From Aurelia coerulea (taxonomy: Eukaryota; Cnidaria; Scyphozoa; Semaeostomeae; Ulmaridae): DNA of 64,000 nt. This document shows, in pieces, positions 49,752 to 59,701 of this stretch (its first letter is position 1; each line of letters opens with the position of its first letter). Both the position numbers and the translations under genes were made by a program. The notes beneath the pieces were generated by a model. The model was not told the origin of the DNA. It ran no database searches and saw only the letters and a list, made by a program, of their open reading frames with translations. Where the stretch lies: the NCBI GenBank assembly GCA_039566865.1, contig CM076962.1:8984743-9048742 (forward strand), given 5' to 3'.

Positions 49752-52700
49752 GTAATTGTAGCTCTCGTATTTGTTTAGGGCTGTCCAAATGAAACATTAT
49801 AATTATTCGAATATTCAGTGCTAATTTTTACCGAATATTCGGTTCTCTGGCGAATAGGGGTGTGGCTAGGGCGTAGTTCAAAGAAGTTTAAAATTTTGGT
49901 AGTATGGCACAGATAAATCATTGTATGGCAAATTGTCGTATCACCTTTGGTCCAGCTACAGTGCTAGCCTGGTGGGGGATAACCAAATGAAGCTTTCCTG
50001 CATGCACGCAGGCTAAATAAAGCTTGGTACATCACATTATTGTGCTTCAGTTATTCACCCATAAAATAGCAATACAATGGAGTAAAGCAGAGGAATGCAA
50101 CAGTCTGACAATACGTCATCGTTTTACACAATAATGTCCTTGCCACTGCCCCTTGTCTCGCTATCCACCTACTGTCTAGACAAGACAGTTTGATCCATTC
50201 ATTCAGTCATACTATTCGGAATATTCGCAATATTCGCTTGTCATTCTATTCGGATTATTCGCTATGTCAACCTATTCGGTTTCTTTGACTGATCATTTTG
50301 CATTCCAACCAGTCGACTAGTCATACTATCCGAATAATCGATCTATTCGACTGGTCATTCAATCCGAATAATCGTACTATTCAGACTATTCGGTTGGTAG
50401 CGAATAATCGTTTCGCTTCACTGCTATTCGAATAGTGATCAGATAACCGAATAGCGATTATTCGACCTTCGGTGGACAGGCCTATATTTGTTAAAGGACA
50501 AGTCCGGGGTTGGAATTATTGATGATAAAGTACAACATAATACTGCGATGAATGATGTATGATACTTGTTTACACTATTTTTCGCCTTCTTCTTATAAAA
50601 TTACGCATTCAAATAAGCACTTTGGACGAAGTGACGTCATATCGCGCAAACGAAGACGAGGCTGTGTAATTGTTTTTTCGCCTCTTTGTTGTTGCAAGCC
50701 TCTTTATCTTGTTCTCATGCCATTTTCAATCCATGAGTCAATACAATGCAAGGTAAAGAGGCTAGAAGCGATTAATAGGCGATAAAACAATCGCACAGCC
50801 TCGTATTCATTTGCGCGATATGACATCTCTTCGCTCAAATTACTCATTTGAATACGTAATTTCACAAGGAGAAGGCGAAAAATAGTGTAAAAAAGTATCA
50901 TACATCGTTTATAGCAGTATTATTTTGTATTTCATAATCAATCATACCAACCCCGGACTTGTCCTTTAAAGGAAATGTGCCCATATACCGGGTGTTTGCA
51001 AAATAGGAAACCGATTTGATCTTGCCTAGTGATGCGAATTTAGTTGAATCAATTCGAAATATTTTAAAACTTTCCACGATACTTAAGTTGAATATAAATA
51101 CTTTTGTTGATTTTTGGTATTTGAGAGTTGAATATGAACCTGGAAAGTTCAACTTGACCTCCATCTCAAAACCAGAGCTTCTTGGCTTTGTCCTAAGCAA
51201 ATTCGCAAAATGCAGCGAATAGGTCAAAAATGGAATTTGGAGCAAGAATTATATTACGTTAGATCATATTGGGTGAGTCAATAAAAACAGCCCCAGGGGG
51301 ATGATATCGGTAAATATATAATGTAATGGCAGGCAATTAAATTAAATCAAATCAATTTAGATTTTGTAATTTAATTTAGTAAGTTGAATAGTTTAAATTA
51401 ATCTAATGGTAGACATACTGGCATCTATTTTTTAAATTTTACCTGATAGAAATTAGCCACTCCGCTCAGAAATTATGATTTTCTCGGGAAATCCTTTTCA
51501 AGAAATCTTCCAATCATGCCCAAAGTCCTGACCAGATTTTTCTGACATTTTTGCCTTCATAAGAATGCTGTTATTCTCCCAGGGATTACACTTTCATCCT
51601 CTGACAAAATACCACGGATGTAAGGATGCAAAAGCCATTGCTGTAAGACAGGACATTTTCCAAGATTGTGTTCGCGATTTTATGCCCTTTTTGAAGGTTT
51701 CTTGAAGGGCCTTACTCGAAAAATACCCTCATTGTTCAAGAACGGAGTGGCCGATTTCAGTCAGGGAAATTTTAAAAAGGATTTGAACATACGCACCATG
51801 AAACAATACAGTTTGTAAATCGGACTTTTCTAAAGCCATTGCAGTTCTTTGGGACATCTGGTATACATTTTGTTGACTCACACAGTAGAACATTTTGTAA
51901 CCTCTGAATTTGCGTAAGGGTCAAACGGAGGATGGAACAATGTTAAGTATTTAAACAGAACATATTCTTTCTGAACATTTAAGAGAAGAAAGCATCGAAT
52001 TGTGAGTATGCGATCTTTCAAATCACAGGAATGACGCGGTTATTATCTCTTTAATTGACACAAGTTGGAAAAGGCAAGTGAAAGTATACTTAAAAACCTA
52101 CCTTTTCCTACTTTGTTCTTTTCCTATCTAGTTTGTTTTATTTTCTTTGCAGGTTAAATATTACAACAATGAATCATTTGAAGGAGACCGATACAAAGAT
52201 GCAATTCAAGCTTATCAGGTAAGTATATTAAGATTATTATAGCAAGGAGGACATGTTTTAGCGCGTTTGTCAACATTTTTGCGTGTTTGTTTACATTTTT
52301 CATAGGAACCAATCACAAAACCCTGTTTTCATATAACTTTGTTTTTGGTTTGTAATAATGGCGTCGTATGAACATAGAAGATGTGAGGCCTTTAAAGCCA
52401 AACTCTCCCTATTTAGGGCCGGAAGCACATTAATTTTCTGGAATTCAAGAATTGTAAATTATACCGACTGACCAAAAGAAGCGCAACAGATTCAAAAACT
52501 TCTGACAGAAGCTGTTTCAAATTATTAATCAATGATTATTTTTACCTGAATCTACAATGATTAGATGAAATTTTAATACAATTTTCAGAATTTTTGGTGA
52601 CTTGATTGAAGAGCTAGAAATCAACAAACTTCAAATTTGCTATCAGGGCAAAACTAGAGCTACCAGCATTAGTGCAAAGTATACGGTGAATTAAAAGAAT

Positions 52701-54374
52701 GGCAGTATCTGAAACTTCTCATAATTACAAACAAGCACACAACTTCATCAAGAAACTGCAACAATGGGATCTCTTACTGATTCATGAGTTATCCATTCTC
52801 GAGGTAGCTTTCAGTCCTCATTTATAATTGAAAGTAGAAATCTAATAATGGCCTAGTCATTTTAGAAAAAGTAAGCAACCATCATGGACACTTAAGAAGC
52901 ACGACTGTGTCTTGCCAGTAACCTTTATGAAAGTGTCTGATAAATGTTCAATTAAATTGTGTGTTTGCGTGTTTGTTAGCAATGCTTTGTAATTGTAAGA
53001 ATTGTCATGTTTTACAATTGACATTATGATTCACCATTGTTAATGCAGCAGCTCTGGTTTTGAGCTGGTGGCAATTTTGAAGTTTGTTGATTTTTAACTC
53101 TACAACCAAGTCACCAAAAATACTGAAAATCTATCAAAATTCAATCTAATTATTGCAGATTTGAATAAAATTAATTGTTGGATAATGAGTACGAAACAGT
53201 TTTCAGTAGAATTTTTCAAATCTGTAGCGTTTTTTTTGGGACACCCGCAGCATGTTAATAGAGTTCAAGAATGAGGTCGATGGCAGTTTTTGCTAATCTC
53301 TTCCGTTGCTTTTTATTTTGTGCAGTCTGGTAAAACCAGGAAAGAATGACCAAATCTGCATTTTCTTTTGTTTTTGCTATTTTCCTCTCAACAAGAATAA
53401 TATAGGTCCTTTCGTCGTGATAGAAGAAAGACGAAAAACTCTAAATTTAATCTAAATCTAAATTTAAAGTGGTTGGAAGGCTACAAAGGATGCAATGGGA
53501 TGCACGTTTTTTCAATTTTTTCATCTGTTTTTACATTTACAGAATTGTCAATGGAATGCATTGTCATCACTGAACGTTCTAAACACTGCTCAGAACATTG
53601 TTATTACATCTGGCCTCGTTGCGGGAACGGTGTATTGCGCCCATCTGGTAATTGTTGGTCGACTTAAGGTAAATAGATGTAGCTTATGTTAACGAAATGA
53701 AGCTGTAATACCGCACGGAATGAGGAAAGGATGAATGTTACACCCTCATTTACCTATAGATTCTGGAGAATGAACAGTCTGAAAGAATTAGCAAGTTGAC
53801 TTGGATATGCAATTTATGAATGAAAATCGTCCATTTGTGTCCATAGTCATAGGCGAACTCTATGCGGCATTTTTGTACTAAACTGATGTGACGTGGTTGA
53901 TTAATGCCACTCAAATTTTTCAGAGTCATAAGATTAGAAGTTAATGACTGCGGAGTTGCCATGGTCTCCTGCTCTCCGTGTCATCGCGCATGTAGTGTAA
54001 TAAGGTAGTTCGTACGTAGTATCTCACGAAGTTTGCTTTGTAACATTTTTAATTGAATAAAAAAAGATATTAGAAGTAAACAAGCCTTCCCGAGGACCAA
54101 AAAGAAGGATTTATCCTTTTTCGATTAATTTGGATGGTTTCATTACTCTGAATTACCATCCTCCTTAATAATTACCATCTTCCATCGCCGTTGAAACTTA
54201 AGCAGAATTTGTTGTAAGTCTCAAGTGTGCAATAAGTTTTTTTATCTGTTGTACTCCTCCATTCATCATTGAAATATAACCTGACTATGACTCACAGGTT
54301 GGAGACTTCGTATTATTCATCACGTACATGAAACAGCTTTACATGCCGCTGAACTACTTTGGTACCTATTACAG
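49642..54374 (+). CDS. ABCB6: ABCB6-like ABC half-transporter, four internal exons (partial)
   Basis: Exons 49642-49751, 52153-52218, 53543-53668 and 54298-54374 splice in frame with GT-AG borders. The product reads [60 protein letters not shown] and [20 protein letters not shown], then GTYYR. This is the end of transmembrane domain 1 of the ABCB6/HMT-1 group ([24 protein letters not shown] and YMPLNxFGTYYR are hallmark phrases). Family members are membrane half-transporters linked to porphyrin/heavy-metal transport in mitochondrial or endolysosomal membranes. The ATP-binding domain (Walker A/B, signature) is downstream of the window, and no earlier exon was found upstream. No stop or frameshift: a living host gene. 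Confidence 0.9.
49776..50484. mobile_element. Non-autonomous hAT-like element in ABCB6 intron
   Basis: Ends TAGGGCTGTCCA and TGGACAGGCCTA, with duplication TATTTGTT at 49768-49775 and 50485-50492. The right third (50210-50470) is an array of TATTCG/CGAATA words in both orientations, spaced about 10-20 bases. A wide copy-number family is likely. It starts only 24 bases after the exon's splice donor. Confidence 0.85.
50495..50965. mobile_element. Palindromic TTAA-target MITE (Kolobok/piggyBac type)
   Basis: AGGACAAGTCCGGGGTTGG at the left is mirrored by CCAACCCCGGACTTGTCCT at the right, with TTAA on both sides (50491-50494 and 50966-50969). The arms run almost to the middle (GAAAAATAGTGTAAA and its inverse; ATATCGCGCAAA and its inverse), so the element is an almost complete 230-base-arm palindrome. 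The TTAA target and AGG start suggest Kolobok or piggyBac; class is inferred. It sits directly beside the hAT-like element. Confidence 0.85.
50988..51270. repeat. Possible truncated mariner-like sequence
   Basis: It begins TATACCGGGTGTTTGCAAAA, which resembles a mariner-type terminus after TA, but no matching inverse end was found. Non-coding. Low certainty. Confidence 0.3.
51271..51883. mobile_element. Imperfect palindromic MITE in ABCB6 intron
   Basis: GGGTGAGTCAATAAAAACAG at the left is mirrored by ATTTTGTTGACTCAC at the right. Further in, ATTAGCCACTCCGCTCAGAA pairs with AAGAACGGAGTGGCCGATTT and TTTTCAAGAAATCTTCCAA with TTTGAAGGTTTCTTGAAGG. Arms about 250 bases with moderate divergence. 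Target duplication not clear. Confidence 0.65.
52153..52218 (+). CDS. ABCB6: ABCB6-like exon 2 of window
   Basis: Acceptor TTTTCTTTGCAG precedes GTTAAATATTAC. Twenty-two codons read [20 protein letters not shown] and YQ, then donor GTAAGT. Phase 0 on both sides. It matches the VKYYNAE-E--RY-EAI-KYQ segment of ABCB6 proteins. Confidence 0.9.
52463..53252. mobile_element. Long-arm MITE in ABCB6 intron 2
   Basis: ACCAAAAGAAGCGCAACAG at the left pairs with CTGTAGCGTTTTTTTTGGG at the right. Further in, AATTTTTGGTGACTTGAT pairs with AACCAAGTCACCAAAAAT and AATCAACAAACTTCAAAT with AAGTTTGTTGATTTTT. Arms about 250 bases. Mariner-like by the CCCAAAA terminus. Edges are approximate. Confidence 0.65.
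53543..53668 (+). CDS. ABCB6: ABCB6-like exon 3 of window
   Basis: Acceptor TTTACATTTACAG precedes AATTGTCAATGG. Forty-two codons read [20 protein letters not shown] and [20 protein letters not shown], then LK, and donor GTAAAT. The segment is a membrane helix pair with the family phrase S-L-x-L-L-N-x-x-Q-N-x-V-I. Confidence 0.9.
54298..54374 (+). CDS. ABCB6: ABCB6-like exon 4 of window
   Basis: Acceptor TGACTCACAG precedes GTTGGAGACTTC. The exon reads [20 protein letters not shown] and FGTYY plus a split Arg codon (AG|), then donor GTGAGA. The next exon should begin with one base completing Arg and then an (M)IQ-NFIDMENMF-type block; it was not found up to 64000, so the intron exceeds 9.6 kb. 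Confidence 0.9.
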
Positions 54375-55359
54375 GTGAGATCATCTTATATGCCAGGCGA
54401 GTCAAGGATAGTTGCAGCATTTAATGATTTATACAGTCGCGAGGAATCGACAAATTTCACCTAGCCGTGACACATTAGATAGAATAAACAACTAACAGCT
54501 TAGAATTGAAATCATTTGAAATAATCAGTCATACCGTTCAAAGTAGTTTGCTTCGAAGCTGTTTCTAAATGGCTTTGGAGAATGGGTCAAACATTTTTAT
54601 CAGCTTCCGTCTGTTTCAATGTTTAAATCATAGATTTACATCATTTAGCCTTTAAGAAACTGAATTAAATTGTCCTGCATAAAAGATACACATTAGAAAT
54701 TTGTTTTCCTCCCTTGGAAATGGTCCTGCCCATTGTTTCTAGTATTTCGAAGCTGACAATATGACATAGTACGATCGAAATTTCTGATACATTTCTATTT
54801 ATCAGGATTTTCCAAAAAATGTTCTCAGCAAAGTCGTCCATATCTTTTAAAAAGTTTGACCAACATTAGTGAGAGAGGTGAAATGTTGCAACATTGTTGT
54901 ATGTCCAACATGAAATAGGCCGTAGTTTGTTGATACCGGTTGGTATTTGACGATTGAACATTTTAGCAGACGCCACATTTGTTTTATCTCACCTAGTATC
55001 CTCATTTTTCTCGCTCTTTATAAGTTTGTTTTTAACTGCAAAGTAATAAAGTGCAGTGAATCACGTAGCATCAGCATACCAATGAAAAGCTCAAAGATTT
55101 CTATTTGCAGTCAGGAATTAAGCAGCCCTAAGCCAACTAAAACGAATTAAATGAACTATAGAAGCTTTATGTGCGACCCCATCAGGACCACGGGGCAGTT
55201 ATCTATCATATTCCAGCTAGACTATATGAATTCAATCAAAACACCTTTTTTTCACATTTTATGTAAACATTAGAATCTCTTCAGTATATGGATGGGAACA
55301 CCACGAGAAACACTGTTTTTACAGAGGTATGCTGGGAGTCACTAAATTCTCAAAGGTGG
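54375..55359. other. Intronic DNA, nothing recognised
   Basis: No exon-like frame or repeat pair was seen between the last ABCB6-like exon and the Ngaro-type element. A short frame near 55280 has an LQRYAGS end but no splice or family support. Confidence 0.5.
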
Positions 55360-55556
55360 AATAAATGTATTTATCTTTGTTTTTGAAGGAATTCTCCAAC
55401 TTTTTTCTATAACTATATTCCTCTGGGAGTTCAGAGAATTTTTGTCTGCACGCTGCGCGTTCCACGCAGGAATGCAAGAACCTAATGTTATAAAATGGTT
55501 GAGCACAAACAACTCTCCATCTTGGCCTAATTTTATGCACAGCCAGGTAACTTTCC
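55360..55556 (+). repeat. Ngaro split direct repeat A1
   Basis: 197 bases, from ATAAATGTATTTATCTTTG to CACAGCCAGGTAACTTTCC. More than 90 percent of it matches A2 by eye. It includes CACGCTGCGCGTTCCACGC, a GC-rich island possibly relevant to expression. The gag-like frame starts right after. Confidence 0.9.
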
Positions 55557-55562
55557 TTCGTT

Positions 55563-56460
55563 GTGGCAAAAGGAAAACGAAAGAGAAGGGAGAGTACTTC
55601 AAGTAGCTCAAGTGGCAACAGCAATACTCAAGGCTCAGTTTCGAGGAACACAGGCAGACAGCGAAGCCGACCGCGTGACAAGGGAAACATCATCAAATAC
55701 CCTTTTACAACAATCTTTGATGAATTTTCAAAGGTATATCGACAACAAATTCGAATCTTTGACTACAAACATCACCCAGGATACGACAGAGCGTGTATCG
55801 AAAAGACTGAAATATAGCACGGATGACTTCAAGTTTAAAGGAAATAAGGATCAATTCAATTTCAACCAAGAGCTGATTGATTCACTTCAAGAAGTTGCCA
55901 TCGCTCCCCTGGGCGTCAATACCGGGAAAGTTGTTCAGTCTGCAATAGATTCACTGAAGAACAGAAACAAACTCATCAAATTAGCAGATAATTCCGAAGC
56001 AGGGTGGGATTTGGTTGCTGAACATAAAGCAAACGATGATGCTGCAGATTCAGATGACGACAAACGTATTAGAATGGCAGAAAAAAGGGCTCTCCAGAAG
56101 AGAAGTGAGCGCAGAGGCAAAAGCAGTCAACAGCTTTTCCTTCATATGCTGCCACTAGCCGGTTTGCTGGCTTCCCTAGCCCTAGCCTTTTCGTCCCTTT
56201 CGTTCCCATGGCACGCCAGTCTTCAATCCTGCTTACCCATCCCCATTTGCCTCATTTACCCCAAATTTCAACGCTATCCAGAGCGCCTTTGGACCAAGGA
56301 TTGACAGAAGTTTCTGCTTCTCATGCGGGCAACAAGGCCATTGGAAGAATTCATGCCCAGTCCTCCACACAGCAACAAGGAAAAATTTCAGACCAGGCGT
56401 GCAATCACTCATTGCAAACAATCAGTCAGAAGCAATCGCAGGAACAGGAATCCAACAAGC
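55563..56460 (+). pseudogene. Ngaro gag-like protein with zinc knuckle
   Basis: The ATG at 55563 opens MAKGKRKRRESTSSSSSGNS, a basic Ser-rich start typical of DIRS-group gag. After a shift near 55690 the main frame reads LLQQSLMNFQRYIDNKFESL, DQFNFNQELIDSLQEVA and DSDDDKRIRMAEKRAL. A second shift near 56130-56200 leads to PNFNAIQSAFGPRIDRS, then FCFSCGQQGHWKNSCP, a C-x2-C-x4-H-x4-C zinc knuckle at about 56308-56352, and a stop near 56458. This protein would bind element RNA. Two frameshifts make it a pseudogene. Confidence 0.75.
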
Positions 56461-56484
56461 ATAATGAAGAGTTAGAAGTTAAGT

Positions 56485-56760
56485 ATGATTACAGTAATAT
56501 CTTTAATTGTGAAAAATGTGATTATGAACAAGGTTCAAATACTAATTTTCAAAAAGGTTCACTTCGTGCAAAGCTGGAGCTACTGGAGAGAAATTGAAGC
56601 CAGCGAATTCATTTTAGACGTTGTTGCAAATGGATACAAACTACCTTTCGTATCGGAACTGATGCAGAGGCCTTCCCAGTGGCCGAGCAATCACCCTCTT
56701 TATCTTTTACCTCAATCTTATTTAGTCAAAAATTTAATGCACGAAGTAAATTGTTAGAAA
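56485..56760 (+). pseudogene. Ngaro RT N-terminal remnant
   Basis: WREIEASEFILDVVANGYKL with PFVSE matches the entry region of DIRS-group reverse transcriptases (usually W-x-x-I-x-A-S-x-F-I-L-x-x-I-x-x-G-Y-K-L-P-F). The sequence after PF diverges within a few codons, so the RT palm is missing. The remaining 56660-56864 stretch is not recognised. Confidence 0.65.
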
Positions 56761-56864
56761 GAATGTTATCACCATGTCGGTTGAGATGGATCAGACTTCT
56801 GTTAAGATGTTGGTTGGCATGTATGTTGTTGTGTTCCAAAAAGGCAAAATCATTCTGTGAGCAC

Positions 56865-58130
56865 AATCATCATCATCATCATCAATAATTTATTTAATGT
56901 AGGCTAAATAAAATAAAAAGAATAGCTAAATTACAGCTAATTTAGGCCTACTTTACAAAAATTTACAAAATTTACAAATTAATTCCTAAAGCTAATCAAT
57001 AAAAACATTTAGTGGATTATATACAAGATAAAAGCATGCCTTCCCTACGAGGTACGGAGCGACGCCCACCTCCCAGAGAGACGGCGGACACCGCGCGAGG
57101 GAACCCCCACACGCATATCCTAAGCTGCGGTCGCCGCTAGGGAGCAATTCCCCAGTTCAACCGCAGCCCAGTGCCTGCATCGTGAAGGGGACCTCACATC
57201 CCGCACAGCACATCCCCCATCCAACCGGGAAGCAGCGCACCGCCCCCATCCTCGCGAGAAGGCCCAAGAAATGTTTATCATGTTAGAAACCCAACTCTTG
57301 GAATGTATGTTTTGCAGAGCCTACAGTTGCATTTTTCGCCATTCCAACATCTAATTCGTTTTTTGAAAATAGGAAGGGTGCTTGATCGTTTTATTTCGTG
57401 CGGTAAAAACTGCCAAAGTTTATTTCCAAGGTAGGCTATGGTCTCAACTCCAAAGGACGTGGTTCGCACCTTTGGAATTTGAGCGTCATTGCCATGCCTT
57501 AGGTTGCAGCTAATACCTCTCTCCATAAAAATATCCTTCATGAAAGGTGGATTTAGATCAGACTTTGTTTTAAAAATTTCCGTCATAAGCAACTGTAGGT
57601 TTCTTACATGGATGGGCACCGAATGGCTCTGTTCCAGGAGAGAACCAAAATCACTTCCGTGATCCTTGTACGCAATGCGCAGTGCCCTTTCGTGAACAAG
57701 ATTTATTCTATGGTTTAAAGTTCTGTCATAAAACATCCAAACAAGTGGACAGTAGCTAAAGTGCGATAACACAAATGCTCTCATTAGCTGCTGCAATTTG
57801 TCAGTGTCCATGTAGCAGGATATACGGGCAAGAGCATGGAGTTTCTGGCCGGCCTTTCTACATAGGGTCTTCACATGTCCTTTGAAAGATAGTCCTGGAG
57901 AACAAAGTTTACTCTCTTTCTCTTTGATTCATATCTGTCGCCACGTGTTATAAGACCGGAAATAACGACTTCAATACCTTTATCGCTTATTGAATTAGCC
58001 AGATCGATAATTTCCTCAGCAATTTGCACCTCTGTTTTTTCTTTTCCATCAATTTTCAGAGAAAGATCATTTGTGCCACTGTGCAGTAGGATTAGGTTAG
58101 GCTTTCTTTCAATCTAACCAACTTTAAATA
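56865..58130 (-). mobile_element. LINE (family C type) inserted in Ngaro RT
   Basis: The 3' end on the left is a (GAT)n-type tail (ATCATCATC at 56867-56884). The RT C-terminus (57874-57278) reads LHALARISCYMDTDKLQQLM, HFSYCPLVWMFYDRTLNHR and ALRIAYKDHGSD, ending CNCRLCKTYIPRVGFLT, and closely parallels LINE C at 29333-30135. Directly upstream (58110-57905) a different segment reads LLHSGTNDLSLKIDGKEKTE and GIEVVISGLITRG, the GTND block of an SGNH esterase. ORF1 is thus fused to the RT tail by a large internal deletion. Confidence 0.8.
57278..57874 (-). pseudogene. LINE RT C-terminal region, open frame
   Basis: An open frame of 198 codons covering the thumb and tail, with the C-x-C-x2-C end (CNCRLC). 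No palm domain is present. Same family as LINE C (29271-30321), in the opposite orientation. Confidence 0.8.
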
Positions 58131-58239
58131 AATTGATGAATAAAAAAATAGTTAAAAAAAAATTAAATAAAAAAATCCGGAATGGGTACCTAAGGAGTAT
58201 AATACACATGCAGACTTAGTTAGTAAAGTTATAGACTAT

Positions 58240-58680
58240 AGCCTGGTTTCCATTAAATCGCAAAGTGTCGCAAGTGTCGCAGAGTCTCGCAGAATTTCGG
58301 TTTGCTGAACTCTGCGACTCTCTGCGACAGGACGTTTCCATTGGTCGCAGAGTGTTGCAGAATTTCGGTGCCATGTTTCAAAGACAATAAGGCGGGAATT
58401 TTGGAAACAGATCAACATCACGTGACTCTTTTGCTCTGGGATCGCAATTGGTCGCAGAACTTTAGGACAGGTGTTTCCATTAATCGCAGAGTGTCGCAAG
58501 TGTCGCAAAGTGTCGCAGAGATAGAAAATTTTCTATCTCTGCGACATCGATCGCAGAGTGTCGCAGAGTGTCACAGCATTTTAGTACAGCAGTTTCCATT
58601 CGTCGCAATGTGTTGCAGAACCAAAATTCTGCGACACATACGACACTTGCGACACTTTGCGATTTAATGCAAACCAGGCT
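58240..58680. mobile_element. MITE with GTCGCA-rich arms, 0.44 kb
   Basis: AGCCTGGTTTCCATTAAATC at the left is mirrored at the right by GATTTAATGCAAACCAGGCT, and TAT flanks both ends (58237-58239 and 58681-58683). A 3-base duplication suggests a PIF/Harbinger-type MITE. The interior is built from GTCGCA/TGCGAC words, about 20 copies, with a central palindrome AGATAGAAAATTTTCTATCT at 58519-58538. It lies between the RT remnant and RNase H of the Ngaro element. Confidence 0.8.
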
Positions 58681-58683
58681 TAT

Positions 58684-58985
58684 GATGACTGGCAGACAAC
58701 AAAATGGTTTTTGATAAGATTAGCCAACGGTGGGGCCCTTTTACGGTAGACCACTTTGCATCGTCTACCAATGCAAAGTGCCCTAGATTTAACTCATTGT
58801 TTTGGAATCCTGGTTCGGAGCAAGTAAATGCATTCTCTGTGTCGTGGGCGAGTGAAAACAACTGGATTGTCCCACCAATTTACCTGATTTCTAAGGCTAT
58901 TCTGCATCTTTTTTCGTGCAAAGCAAAAGGGGTTCTTATTGCCCAATGTTGGCCTTCCGCGCCTTTTTAGGCTCTCCTATTTGTA
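58684..58985 (+). pseudogene. Ngaro RNase H region
   Basis: VFDKISQRWGPFTVDHFASS, then NAKCPRFNSLFWNPGSEQV and NAFSVSWASENNWIVPP, then YLISKAILHLFSCKAKGVL. These blocks (W-G-x-x-x-V-D-x-F-A, P-R-F-N-S, W-x-x-x-x-N-W-x-x-P-P) are hallmark C-terminal RT/RNase H sequence of DIRS-group elements. The frame ends at a stop near 58970. It degrades the RNA strand during reverse transcription. Confidence 0.8.
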
Positions 58986-59701
58986 AACAAGTTTGTCACT
59001 CATACTTACGTTACAGACATAATGTATTTCAATAATCCCTCAGGTATTTTCGAACTCGGTAATTATAAAGGTTCTCTCTTAGGTTCGAACAAGTACACAA
59101 GTCCAGTATTGGCAGTGGCTTTGGATGGAAATTCAAATTGAACTTTATGTTAATCTTTGCTGGATGGCTTGTTTACACATAATTATTGATTTTCTAGTAT
59201 CTTTTGTACGCGTCTGATCTAATACACAGAACTAGTTATAATATGATAAGTATAAGAAATTTTTAAGGATAATGATTGATGGATAAAGGAGCTGGGATCA
59301 GAATTGTAAAGGAAGAGCTTCATGATTACGTAACTGACGGGCAGCCGGGATCGGCTCACTGGCCCTACAACAGAGTAGAAATTGCAATTTTTTACATGAG
59401 AGAAAGAAATAAGGGCTCTTTATTTAAGGATAAGTCAATGGTCATTGATCAAGAGTAAGGCACTGGGTGCAACGAGATTTGATGTTTGATGTTTTAGTTT
59501 TCGATTACCTGTCATATTGTACGCGCATGCTTAGAAATTATTTCCTTATGTACAATAAGGAAGTGAAATTGGACTTGTATTGGCAAGTTGCAACCTAGCT
59601 TTAGTTTTGAGAGGTTTTGGATTAATGCACAGGCATTATGTCATACTGACCTAGACAGCGAATTTTTGAGTGATTTTTGAAGTATTGACTCTGCAAGTTT
59701 T
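58986..59701 (+). other. Decayed Ngaro interior, no firm coding call
   Basis: Lies between the RNase H and recombinase regions. A short open frame at 59276-59458 (MMDKGAGIRIVKEELHDYVT) has no recognised relative. Other frames are broken. Confidence 0.4.

Noticed and set aside
50210..50470. CRISPR-like spaced TATTCG repeats
   Set aside because: The words are short, unevenly spaced, in both orientations, and inside a hAT-like element of an animal genome.
50552..50901. Open frames on both strands in the TTAA element
   Set aside because: They fall in a palindrome; no relation to a transposase.
55267..55340. Possible next ABCB6-like exon (frame ending LQRYAGS)
   Set aside because: No match to the expected (M)IQ-NFIDMENMF block and no convincing acceptor in phase.
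58302..58667. 121-codon frame over the GTCGCA array
   Set aside because: Repeat-generated frame inside a MITE.
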